A DNA stretch of 7,934 bases from Gammaproteobacteria bacterium. GTDB lineage: Bacteria; Pseudomonadota; Gammaproteobacteria; Steroidobacterales; Steroidobacteraceae. Below the pieces are notes generated by a model that did no database searches, was not told where the DNA came from, and was given only the letters and a program-made list of their open reading frames with translations. The stretch covers positions 1 through 7,934 of the forward strand of contig JAFAVO010000208.1 in NCBI GenBank assembly GCA_019242385.1, read 5' to 3'. Below, in pieces: positions 1-6,502 of this stretch (positions are counted from its first letter, which is position 1; the number at the start of each line of letters is the position of its first letter). A program made the translations under genes and the position numbers.

Positions 1-1687
1 TACAGCTACGCCCTTTCCGAGCAACATCGAGATCGCGCAGCGTGCCAAGCTGCGCCCCATCATCCCGCTGGTGCGGGAACGCCTGGGAATCCCGGAAGAC
101 AGCCTCGAGCCTTACGGGCATTACAAGGCGAAGGTGTATCTCGACTACCTGGGGCAGCTCGCCGACCGCCCCGAGGGCAAGCTGGTGCTGGTCACCGCGA
201 TCTCCCCGACGCCCGCCGGGGAGGGCAAGACGACGACCACCGTAGGACTGGGCGATGCCCTGAACCTGCTCGGCAAGCGCGCCATCATCTGCCTGCGGGA
301 GCCCGCGCTCGGACCCGTGTTCGGCATGAAGGGCGGTGCCGCCGGTGGCGGCTACTCGCAGGTCGTGCCCATGGAGGACATCAACCTCCATTTCACCGGC
401 GACTTTGCCGCCATTGCGCTCGCCAACAACCTGCTGGCGGCGCTCATCGACAACCACATCCATCAGGGCAACGCGCTCGGCTTCGACGTGCGGCGGATCG
501 CCTGGCGGCGCGTGGTGGACATCAACGACCGCGCCCTGCGTCAGATCGTCATCGCGCTCGGGGGCACCGCCAACGGGGTGCCGCGCGAGGACGGCTTCGA
601 CATCGTGGTGGCGTCCGAGGTGATGGCGATCCTGTGCCTCGCGAGCTCGCTCGCCGACCTCAAGGAGCGTCTCGGCCGGATCGTCGCCGGCTATCGCCCG
701 AGCGGCGAGCCGATCCTGGCGCGCGATCTGAAGGCGCACGGCGCCATGACGGCGCTGCTGAAGTCGGCCCTGGCGCCGAATCTGGTGCAGACGCTCGCCA
801 ACAATCCGGCCTTCGTGCACGGCGGCCCGTTCGCCAACATCGCGCACGGCTGCAACTCGGTGATCGCCACGCGCAGCGCGCTCAAGCTCGCCGATTATGT
901 GGTGACCGAAGCGGGCTTCGGCGCGGACCTCGGCGCCGAGAAGTTCGTCGACATCAAATGCCGCAAGGCCGGGCTCAAGCCCGCCGCCGCGGTGGTGGTC
1001 GCGACGATACGCGCGCTCAAGTATCACGGCGGGGTGGAGCTTGCGGATCTCAAATCCGAGAACCTCGCGGCGCTCGATAAAGGCGTCGTCAATCTCGAGC
1101 GGCACATCGACAACGTCGTCAACCGCTACGGCCTGCCGTGCGTGGTGGCCATCAACCGGCGCGCCGAGGACAGCGAGCGCGAGATCCAGCGGCTGATCGA
1201 GCGCATCGGCTCGCACGGCGTGCGCGTGGTGCCCGCCACGCATTTCGCCGAAGGCGGTCCCGGCGCGCTCGAGCTCGCCCGCGAGGTGGTGCGCCTCACC
1301 GGGCAGCCGAGCCGCTTCCGCTTCGTCTATCCCGACAACGCGACCCTGTGGGACAAGATGAAGGCCATTGCGACCGAGATCTATCACGCGAGCGATATCA
1401 CCGCGGACAGCAAGGTGCGGGCCCAGATCCGTCAGCTGCAGGAGGGCGGCTACGGGCACTACCCGGTATGCGTGGCGAAGACACAGTATTCCTTCTCCAC
1501 CGACCCGAAGCTGCGCGGGGCTCCCGGGCAGCACGTGGTCAACATCCGCGAGGTGCGTCTCGCCGCCGGCGCCGAGTTCGTGATCATGATCTGCGGTGAC
1601 ATCATGACCATGCCGGGCCTGCCGAAGGTCCCGGCCGCGAACAACATCGATGTCGACGGCGACGGACGCATCACTGGACTCTTTTAG
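1..1687 (+). CDS. fhs: Formate--tetrahydrofolate ligase (10-formyl-THF synthetase), 5' end cut by window edge
   Basis: Joins formate to tetrahydrofolate with ATP, giving 10-formyl-THF for purine, formyl-Met and other one-carbon needs in the cytoplasm. The reading frame is open from base 2, and the residues before the internal GTG at 71 (FPSNIEIAQRAKLRPI) match the usual FTHFS N-terminus, so translation starts just outside the window. 561 residues are visible against a usual length of about 555-560, so only the initiator Met and perhaps a residue or two are missing. Seen: P-loop TPAGEGKTTTT (visible residues 70-80), KGGAAGGGYSQVVPMEDINLHFTGD-type block, NPAFVHGGPFANIAHGCNS, the MTMPGLPKVPAA segment, and the family-typical C-terminus DGDGRITGLF before TAG. 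No frameshift or internal stop. No folD or other folate gene lies beside it here. The next gene starts 33 bases on and may be cotranscribed. Identification is very secure. Confidence 0.97.
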   Translation, partial: TATPFPSNIEIAQRAKLRPIIPLVRERLGIPEDSLEPYGHYKAKVYLDYLGQLADRPEGKLVLVTAISPTPAGEGKTTTTVGLGDALNLLGKRAIICLREPALGPVFGMKGGAAGGGYSQVVPMEDINLHFTGDFAAIALANNLLAALIDNHIHQGNALGFDVRRIAWRRVVDINDRALRQIVIALGGTANGVPREDGFDIVVASEVMAILCLASSLADLKERLGRIVAGYRPSGEPILARDLKAHGAMTALLKSALAPNLVQTLANNPAFVHGGPFANIAHGCNSVIATRSALKLADYVVTEAGFGADLGAEKFVDIKCRKAGLKPAAAVVVATIRALKYHGGVELADLKSENLAALDKGVVNLERHIDNVVNRYGLPCVVAINRRAEDSEREIQRLIERIGSHGVRVVPATHFAEGGPGALELAREVVRLTGQPSRFRFVYPDNATLWDKMKAIATEIYHASDITADSKVRAQIRQLQEGGYGHYPVCVAKTQYSFSTDPKLRGAPGQHVVNIREVRLAAGAEFVIMICGDIMTMPGLPKVPAANNIDVDGDGRITGLF

Positions 1688-1720
1688 CGCCCGCCGCCGC
1701 CCGACCCCGCAGAATTTGCC

Positions 1721-2623
1721 GTGCCTTTCTGCGAAGCCGACCCCTGGCGACTGCAGTACTTCGCGGACGTTGCCTCTCCGCCGGAGCTGCGCATACCGAC
1801 CGAGGACCCGGACGCGTACGAGTGGTATCCGCAACAGCGCTGGGTTTACGACAAGCTGCGGCTGTGCGCCTCACAGGGCATCCCCTGCGCGCCGCACGGA
1901 GTCGAGCCGCCTGACTTCCCGGTGTTCAGCAAGCCGATCACCAATCTGCGCGGCATGGGGGTCGGCAGCCAGGTATTGCGCAGTCCCGAGGATTACCGCC
2001 GCCACCTGACCCCGGGGCATTTCTGGATGCCGCTGCTGCAGGGCGAGCATGTCAGTACCGATGTCGCCGTGGTGCAGGGGCGAGCGCGCTGGTCACGGCA
2101 CTCCTGCGGCATTCCGGCGGGCGCGGGCACCTTCGACTACTGGACGATCGAGGCGGCGCCGCGACCGGAGCTCGAGGCGTATCTCGCCGACTGGTTGACT
2201 CGGCACATCGGCTGCTACAGCGGCATGATGAACCTCGAGTCGATCGGTGGGCGGATCATCGATGCCCATCTACGTTTCGCCGATCAGTGGCCGGACCTCT
2301 ACGGGCATGCCTGGCTCGAGGCGGTAGTGGGGCTCTACCAGCGCGGAGCATGGGCATTCGAGGAGCGCGGCCGCGCCGAGGGTTACAGCCTGGCGCTCTT
2401 TGGCCCGCACGGCCGCGAGTACCGGCATCCGCCCGAGGAGCTCGTGGAGCAGGTGCGTCGCATGCCGCAGGTGAGCAGCGTGCAGATCACCTTTCACGCC
2501 GACCGGCCCGCGGCCGCACACGCCATGCCGCCCGGCGGGTTCCGGCTCGCCATCGTGAATTGCCACGACCTCGAGGCGGGCAGGGCGGCGCGCGCGCGGC
2601 TCGCACGCGCCTTCGAGGTCTGA
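1721..2623 (+). CDS. Uncharacterised protein with ATP-grasp-like features
   Basis: A 300-residue protein, function not recognised. Several segments recall the ATP-grasp fold: SKPITNLRGMGVGS (residues 70-83), like the nucleotide-binding lysine and glycine loop; LLQGEHVSTDVAVVQGRARW (105-124), like the G-E-x-S-x-D strand pair; and MMNLESIGGRIIDAHLRFAD (169-188), like the metal-binding strand that usually reads E-x-N-x-R. Here that last motif reads D-A-H-L-R, so the canonical Glu and Asn are replaced. A C-terminal part (residues about 230-300) ends in PGGFRLAIVNCHDLEAGRAA. No signal peptide or membrane segment, so probably cytoplasmic. The start is GTG at 1721, the first start codon after the fhs stop in the same frame. 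No clear Shine-Dalgarno precedes it, so coupling to fhs translation is possible. The fold call is by eye and moderate; the function is unknown. It could be a ligase of the carbamoyl-phosphate/carboxylase type or a degenerate relative. Confidence 0.8.
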   Translation: MPFCEADPWRLQYFADVASPPELRIPTEDPDAYEWYPQQRWVYDKLRLCASQGIPCAPHGVEPPDFPVFSKPITNLRGMGVGSQVLRSPEDYRRHLTPGHFWMPLLQGEHVSTDVAVVQGRARWSRHSCGIPAGAGTFDYWTIEAAPRPELEAYLADWLTRHIGCYSGMMNLESIGGRIIDAHLRFADQWPDLYGHAWLEAVVGLYQRGAWAFEERGRAEGYSLALFGPHGREYRHPPEELVEQVRRMPQVSSVQITFHADRPAAAHAMPPGGFRLAIVNCHDLEAGRAARARLARAFEV

Positions 2624-2647
2624 GCGGCTCAGCCCGGCGGCCGCTCA
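2621..2647. terminator. Inverted repeat at convergent stops, possible bidirectional terminator
   Basis: TGAGCGGC (2621-2628) pairs perfectly with GCCGCTCA (2640-2647), an 8-bp stem with an 11-base loop. The left arm begins with the stop codon of the upstream gene, and the stop of the opposing gene (2629-2631) lies in the loop. A shorter alternative, CTGAG-CGG-CTCAG (2620-2632), has both stops in its arms. Neither strand has a T-run after the stem, so intrinsic termination is uncertain. In GC-rich DNA such stems also occur by chance. Confidence 0.3.
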
Positions 2648-3300
2648 CCTGCGAACTTTACCGGCGTCGCGCCGTGCACCGGACCGATGGTCGCCGTGTC
2701 GCTCAGATAGAGTGACACCTTGCGGTCGAAATCGAGCGTGCCACCGACCACCGAGCCAGGTCCGATGACGATGCGCGGCACGTCCTCGCTGCCGAAGGTG
2801 ATGCCGCCGGACCTGTGCACGTGTATCCCGCCATCGACACGCGCATTCGGCCCGAGCTCGATGCTACCGGAGACGGTCTCGATGCGGCCCGCGACGTGAG
2901 CGGCCGCGACCCGGATCGCGCCGTTGACATTCTCCAGTGATCCGCCGACCTCGGCGCCATCGGCAAGGCTCAGCTTGCCGTTCACGGCGTGCACCTTGCC
3001 GCTCACCTTCGCCTGTTGCGCAAGCTGGATCGCACCGTTGACATTGGTCAGCTCGGCCGCGCTCGCGTGCGCATCGAGCGTGATGTTGCCGTTGACCGTA
3101 TGGGCGGTGCCGATGAGCGCGTTCTCGCGCACGTGGATCGAGCCGTTCACCGTCGAGACATCCCCGGCGTGCTCGCCCGCGGCCACATCGATGTTGCCCA
3201 TGACCTTGGAGGTTTCCGCGGCGCGCGCGAGCTGACATGCCGCGCTCACGCCGAGGATCGCCAGCGCCACGCCCTGACATGCTCGCCACTGCAGACTCAT
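2629..3300 (-). CDS. Secreted VNG-repeat beta-solenoid protein (DUF4097/bactofilin-like repeats)
   Basis: A 223-residue exported protein with no assigned function. Residues 1-28 form a Sec signal (basic residue at 6, hydrophobic VALAILGVSAA, likely cleavage after ARA or ARAA). The mature part is a tandem array: V-N-G (or V-S-G) falls at residues 51, 69, 87, 106, 125 and 143, with a related V-M-G at 33. Each 18-19-residue unit holds two seven-residue strands of pattern V-x-G-x-hydrophobic, joined by a turn of 4-5 residues. Looser turns follow (VDGGIHV 155-161, VGGTLDF 185-191). This is the pattern of a beta-solenoid, as in DUF4097-like and polymer-forming proteins. A start at 3300 is preferred to the ATG at 3369 because AAGGGGGA lies just before it and the signal peptide then begins properly. 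SAAC (19-22) is a poor lipobox (Ser at -3), so a lipoprotein is less likely. The protein is probably periplasmic or on the surface. Confidence 0.85.
   Translation of the reverse strand: MSLQWRACQGVALAILGVSAACQLARAAETSKVMGNIDVAAGEHAGDVSTVNGSIHVRENALIGTAHTVNGNITLDAHASAAELTNVNGAIQLAQQAKVSGKVHAVNGKLSLADGAEVGGSLENVNGAIRVAAAHVAGRIETVSGSIELGPNARVDGGIHVHRSGGITFGSEDVPRIVIGPGSVVGGTLDFDRKVSLYLSDTATIGPVHGATPVKFAGERPPG
2866..3204 (-). repeat. Six to seven tandem 18-19-residue VNG coding repeats
   Basis: The period is 54-57 bases. The consensus coding signature is visible on the + strand as gatcg-c-ccgtt-gac/cac copies (for example near 2911, 3032, 3091 and 3140). The units are diverged in DNA but regular in protein, as expected of an old solenoid rather than of a recent expansion. 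Confidence 0.75.
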
Positions 3301-3303
3301 GTG

Positions 3304-3311
3304 TCCCCCTT
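3304..3311 (-). promoter_or_regulatory. Ribosome binding site of the VNG solenoid gene
   Basis: On the minus strand AAGGGGGA is followed by CAC and then ATG at 3300. Spacing is short but usable. It is the reason for preferring the 3300 start over the longer frame that opens at 3369. Confidence 0.6.
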
Positions 3312-3376
3312 GCTCGCGATGGTTATCCGGTTGGATGCGGCCGGCGCCCCGAGGGTTTGATTCGGCCATGGGGTCC

Positions 3377-3383
3377 GGAGAGA
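3377..3383 (+). promoter_or_regulatory. Ribosome binding site of the ROK kinase gene
   Basis: GGAGAGA lies 8 bases before the ATG at 3392. This favours that start over the in-frame ATG at 3368, which has only GAGGG about 14 bases upstream. Confidence 0.55.
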
Positions 3384-3391
3384 ATCGCGCG

Positions 3392-4138
3392 ATGCCTGCA
3401 AAAAGGAAAGTGCGGCGCGAGCCCGACCGCCGCTACGTGCTGGTGATCGATGTCGGCGGAACGCACGTGAAGGCACGCATCGGCGAGCATGGGGCCATCC
3501 ACGCCTTCGACTCCGGCCCAAAAATGACGCCGGGCCGCATGACGCGGCGGCTGCGCAAGCTGCTCGGCGACCAACGCTATGATGCGGTCTCCATCGGCTA
3601 CCCCGGGCTCGTCTACCACGGCCGCATCGCCGCCGAGCCCCACAATCTCGGCCGGGGCTGGGTGGGCTACGACTTCAGCGCCGCGCTCGGGCGGCCGGTA
3701 CGGATCATCAACGATGCAGCGATGCAGGCGATCGGCAGCTACCGCGGCGGGCGCATGCTGTTTCTGGGGCTCGGCACCGGTCTCGGCGCGACCCTGATCG
3801 TCGATGGAGTGGTCGAGCCGACCGAGGTCGGCCACATGCCCTACAAGGACGGCCGCACCTTCGAGGATTACCTCGGTGAGCGCGGCCGCAAGCGCCTCGG
3901 CAATCGCCGCTGGCGCAAGAACGTGCGCAGGATCGTCGCGGAACTGAGTGCCGCTTTCGAGGCGGACTACATCGTGCTCGGCGGCGGCAATGCACGGCGG
4001 CTGAAGAAGCTCCCCCCCGGTGCACGCCTCGGCAGCAACCTGCACGCCTTTGCCGGCGGCCTGCGGCTGTGGGATCCACACGCGGGCATCGTGACTGCCG
4101 CTTCCGCGGCGCTGCGCGCCCAGCGCGAGCGGCGATGA
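3392..4138 (+). CDS. ROK-family sugar kinase, polyphosphate-glucokinase-like
   Basis: A 248-residue cytoplasmic kinase, probably making glucose 6-phosphate from glucose with polyphosphate and/or ATP. Seen: phosphate-1 loop VIDVGGTHVKARIG (residues 18-31), sugar-side IGYPGLVYHGRI (68-79), INDAAMQAIG (106-115) with the expected catalytic Asp108, phosphate-2 loop LGLGTGLGATLIVDG (125-139), EVGH (145-148), and the adenosine-side DYIVLGGGNARRLKKLP (192-208). The zinc motif CxCGxxGCxE of most ROK proteins is absent. Instead EVGHMPY is followed by a basic stretch (GERGRKRLGNRRWRKNVRR, 162-180), as in PpgK-type polyphosphate glucokinases, and the length fits that group. It is the first gene of a tight block with GH15; its TGA overlaps the next ATG. 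Phosphoryl-donor choice is inferred from family resemblance. An ATP-only glucokinase or another sugar as substrate remains possible. Confidence 0.88.
   Translation: MPAKRKVRREPDRRYVLVIDVGGTHVKARIGEHGAIHAFDSGPKMTPGRMTRRLRKLLGDQRYDAVSIGYPGLVYHGRIAAEPHNLGRGWVGYDFSAALGRPVRIINDAAMQAIGSYRGGRMLFLGLGTGLGATLIVDGVVEPTEVGHMPYKDGRTFEDYLGERGRKRLGNRRWRKNVRRIVAELSAAFEADYIVLGGGNARRLKKLPPGARLGSNLHAFAGGLRLWDPHAGIVTAASAALRAQRERR
4135..4138 (+). other. ATGA stop/start overlap (translational coupling)
   Basis: The ATG of the glucosidase (4135-4137) overlaps the TGA of the kinase (4136-4138). No strong Shine-Dalgarno precedes it, so ribosomes finishing the kinase probably reinitiate here, which would tie the amounts of the two enzymes together. 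Confidence 0.8.
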
Positions 4139-6495
4139 GCGCCGCTCCCGGAGCGCCTGGACTCTCCCTCACCTGGTGCAGCAGCGACAAGGAGATGGTC
4201 GGCTGCACCCTCGGCGCATCGAGGCTGTGGTTCACCATCGGTGGCGGAATCGTCAACGAGGTCTACTACCCGCGCATCGACCTGCCTCAGATCCGCGATC
4301 TGGGCTTCCTCGTGGGCGATGGCGCGGGCTTCTGGGTCGAGGTGAAGCGCCTTTGGCAGCACAGCGTGGAGCTCGCGGCACCCGGGGCCCCGGCAGTGCG
4401 CCTCGTCCACCGCCACGAGCGCTTCGAGCTCGCCCTGCGCATTACTCCGTGCGAGAACCGCGACGTGCTGCTCATCGAGGTGAGCCTGAGCGGTGATGAG
4501 GCGCTGAAGCCCTACGCACTGCTCGCTCCCCACCTTGGAGGTACCGGGCGCGGCAACGAGGCCGAGGTGGCCGCCTACCGCGGCCGGCGTGTGCTCTGGG
4601 CCCAGCAGGGACCCTTCGGGCTCGCGATGGCGGCGGTCACGGCGCAGCAGCAGGACGCCTTCGGACGGGCGAGCGCCGGTATCGTCGGTGCGAGCGATGG
4701 CTGGCAGGATTTTGCGCGCAACGGCGCACTCACCTGGGAGTACGACCGTGCCGGCCCCGGCAACGTGGCACTCATCGGGGAGTTACCGCGCCTCGCGGTA
4801 CTGGGGCTCGGATTCGGCAGCAGCCAGGAGTCGGCGGCGACCCTCGCGCTCACGGCGCTTTCGGAGCCGTTCGAGATGTCCTGGGAGCGCCAGCTCATCT
4901 CCTGGACGAGCTGGCACACCCCCTGTGCCCACGATGTGTTCTGCGCGGGCCTGCCGTCGGAGTGTGCCGAGCAGGTGCGCATTTCCACCATGGTGCTGCG
5001 GGTGCACCAGGATCAGACCTTTCCCGGTGCCATGGTGGCCTCGCTCAGTGTCCCGTGGGGCAACACCAGCGAGGAGCGGCCCGGCTACCACCTGGTGTGG
5101 CCGCGCGATCTGGTCGAGAGCGCCGGTGCGCTCTTCGCTGTGGGCGCCCTGCAGGAGGCGCGCAACACGCTGCGCTACCTGCAGGCGACTCAGCACGCCG
5201 ATGGGCACTGGAGCCAGAATCAGTGGCTCGGCGGCAAGAGCTACTGGGAGGGCCTGCAGCTCGATGAGACGGCGTTTCCGGTGTTGCTGGCGGTCGCCCT
5301 CGATACCCGCAACGCACTCGAGGGCACCGAGGTGCGCGACACCATCCAGCGGGCGCTCTCGTTCCTGGTTCGTAATGGACCGGTGACGCAGCAGGATCGC
5401 TGGGAAGAGGACGCCGGGCTCAACACCTTCACACTGGCGGTGTGCATCTCGGCGCTCGTGGCCGGTGCGCCCTATCTTCCGCCGGCAGGACGCGACCTGG
5501 CACTGGCGATCGCCGACTACTGGAATGCCCGGCTCGAGAACTGGACTGCGGTTGGCGAGGATGGCCCGCTGGCACGCCGCTACGGTGTGCCCGGCTATTA
5601 CGTACGTGTCGCACCTGCGCAGGCGCTGCTCTCGGGCGTAAACCCCGATGAGGTGCTGCCGATCCGTAATCAGCGCATCGACCCGCGGCTGCCCGCAGGT
5701 GCACAGGTCGGGGTCGACTTCCTGCAACTCGTGCGCTTTGGCCTGCGCCGCGCCGAGGACCCGCTGATCGTCGCCACAGTGAAGGTGGTCGATGCGCTGT
5801 TGAAAGTGGACACACCCTCGGGACCGGTCTGGCACCGTTACAACGAGGACGGCTACGGCGAGCACGACGATGGCAGCGCGTACGATGGCACCGGATGCGG
5901 TCGTGGCTGGCCGCTGCTCACCGGCGAGCGCGGCCACTACGAGCTGTGTCTCGGGCGCGATCCGCTGCCCTATCTGCTGGCAATGACACGCATGGCCTCG
6001 GCGGGCGGCATGTTGCCCGAGCAGGTCTGGGACAGCGCGCCGATTCCTGCGCGCGGTCTGAAACCGGGTCGCCCGACCGGCGCCGCCATGCCGCTCGTGT
6101 GGGCGCATGCGGAGTACCTGAAGCTCGCCGCCTCGCGCAAGTTGGGACGACCGTTCGATCGCCCGGAATCGGTGTGGCGGCGCTACGGCGGCCAGCGGCC
6201 ACCGCTCACGCGCGTCTTCTGGACAGAGGAGGCGCCGGCGAGCGCGCTGCCGGAGAGCTGTGCGCTCACCCTCGCGCTGCGCACGCCCGCCACGGTGCGC
6301 TGGGGGGTGGATGGCTGGCAGGACGTGCGCGAGCAGAGCACGAGCGCCAACCCGCTCGGCCTGCACGTGCTCGACATCGATGCGCAGCGGCTGCGTGCGG
6401 GCCGCGCCATCGATTTCACCTACCGCACGGGCACGGGCTGGGCGGGCAAGGATTTCCGCGTACAGGTCGTGCCGCCCGCTCCGCGTTCGGACTGA
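4135..6495 (+). CDS. GH15 glucoamylase/glucodextranase-type alpha-glucosidase
   Basis: A 786-residue exo-acting glucosidase expected to release beta-D-glucose from ends of alpha-glucans. Residues about 10-270 form the N-terminal beta-sandwich typical of bacterial GH15 (NEVYYPRIDLPQIRDLGFLV at 41-60). The (alpha/alpha)6 catalytic barrel covers about 275-670: GYHLVWPRDL (317-326), NQWLGGKSYWEGLQLDETAF (362-381), DRWEEDAGLNTFTLA (421-435) with the presumed general acid among Glu424/425, and GGMLPEQVWD (624-633) with presumed general base Glu629, then MPLVWAHAEYLKL. A small beta-rich C-terminal part (about 690-780) carries VRWGVDGWQDV and DFRVQVVP, as in many proteobacterial GH15 proteins. No signal peptide, unlike secreted glucoamylases, so it probably acts in the cytoplasm on glycogen, maltodextrin or isomalto-oligosaccharides. 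Starts at the ATGA overlap; an upstream in-frame start (4069) would lie inside the kinase gene and adds no signal. Substrate linkage cannot be read from sequence. Confidence 0.93.
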   Translation: MSAAPGAPGLSLTWCSSDKEMVGCTLGASRLWFTIGGGIVNEVYYPRIDLPQIRDLGFLVGDGAGFWVEVKRLWQHSVELAAPGAPAVRLVHRHERFELALRITPCENRDVLLIEVSLSGDEALKPYALLAPHLGGTGRGNEAEVAAYRGRRVLWAQQGPFGLAMAAVTAQQQDAFGRASAGIVGASDGWQDFARNGALTWEYDRAGPGNVALIGELPRLAVLGLGFGSSQESAATLALTALSEPFEMSWERQLISWTSWHTPCAHDVFCAGLPSECAEQVRISTMVLRVHQDQTFPGAMVASLSVPWGNTSEERPGYHLVWPRDLVESAGALFAVGALQEARNTLRYLQATQHADGHWSQNQWLGGKSYWEGLQLDETAFPVLLAVALDTRNALEGTEVRDTIQRALSFLVRNGPVTQQDRWEEDAGLNTFTLAVCISALVAGAPYLPPAGRDLALAIADYWNARLENWTAVGEDGPLARRYGVPGYYVRVAPAQALLSGVNPDEVLPIRNQRIDPRLPAGAQVGVDFLQLVRFGLRRAEDPLIVATVKVVDALLKVDTPSGPVWHRYNEDGYGEHDDGSAYDGTGCGRGWPLLTGERGHYELCLGRDPLPYLLAMTRMASAGGMLPEQVWDSAPIPARGLKPGRPTGAAMPLVWAHAEYLKLAASRKLGRPFDRPESVWRRYGGQRPPLTRVFWTEEAPASALPESCALTLALRTPATVRWGVDGWQDVREQSTSANPLGLHVLDIDAQRLRAGRAIDFTYRTGTGWAGKDFRVQVVPPAPRSD

Positions 6496-6502
6496 CGATC
6501 AC

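Larger units (their letters stand above)
3301..3391. promoter_or_regulatory. Divergent intergenic region, presumed promoters both ways
   Basis: These 91 bases separate the divergent starts at 3300 (-) and 3392 (+), so promoters for the solenoid gene and for the kinase/glucosidase operon should lie here or overlap the gene ends. I cannot point to a convincing -35/-10 pair on either strand and see no strong operator palindrome. The call rests on gene layout alone. Confidence 0.4.

Noticed and set aside
71..1687. GTG at 71 as the start of fhs
   Set aside because: The frame is open upstream to the window edge and encodes the conserved FTHFS N-terminus (NIEIAQRAKLRPI), so 71 is an internal valine.
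1688..1720. C/G-rich gap after fhs as a terminator or riboswitch
   Set aside because: The 33 bases hold a CCG-rich run with no convincing stem or T-run and are too short for a riboswitch.
3229..3246. Possible lipobox (SAAC) in the solenoid protein
   Set aside because: The -3 position is Ser rather than Leu/Val/Ile, and a standard signal peptidase I site (ARA) follows; a lipoprotein is not excluded but is less likely.
3301..3369. Longer N-terminus of the solenoid protein starting at 3369
   Set aside because: The extra 23 residues are polar and precede a normal signal peptide; the ATG at 3300 has its own AAGGGGGA ribosome binding site.
3323..4081. 252-codon open frame on the minus strand
   Set aside because: It is antisense to the well-supported ROK kinase and has no recognisable motif or ribosome binding site.
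4069..4134. Upstream in-frame start for the GH15 gene
   Set aside because: It would lie inside the kinase coding region and adds an Arg-rich stretch with no hydrophobic export signal; the ATGA overlap at 4135 is a better start.
4783..6366. Long 527-codon open frame on the minus strand
   Set aside because: It lies wholly antisense to the GH15 gene and encodes a low-complexity Arg/Ala/His-rich product without recognisable domains; this is a shadow of high third-position GC.
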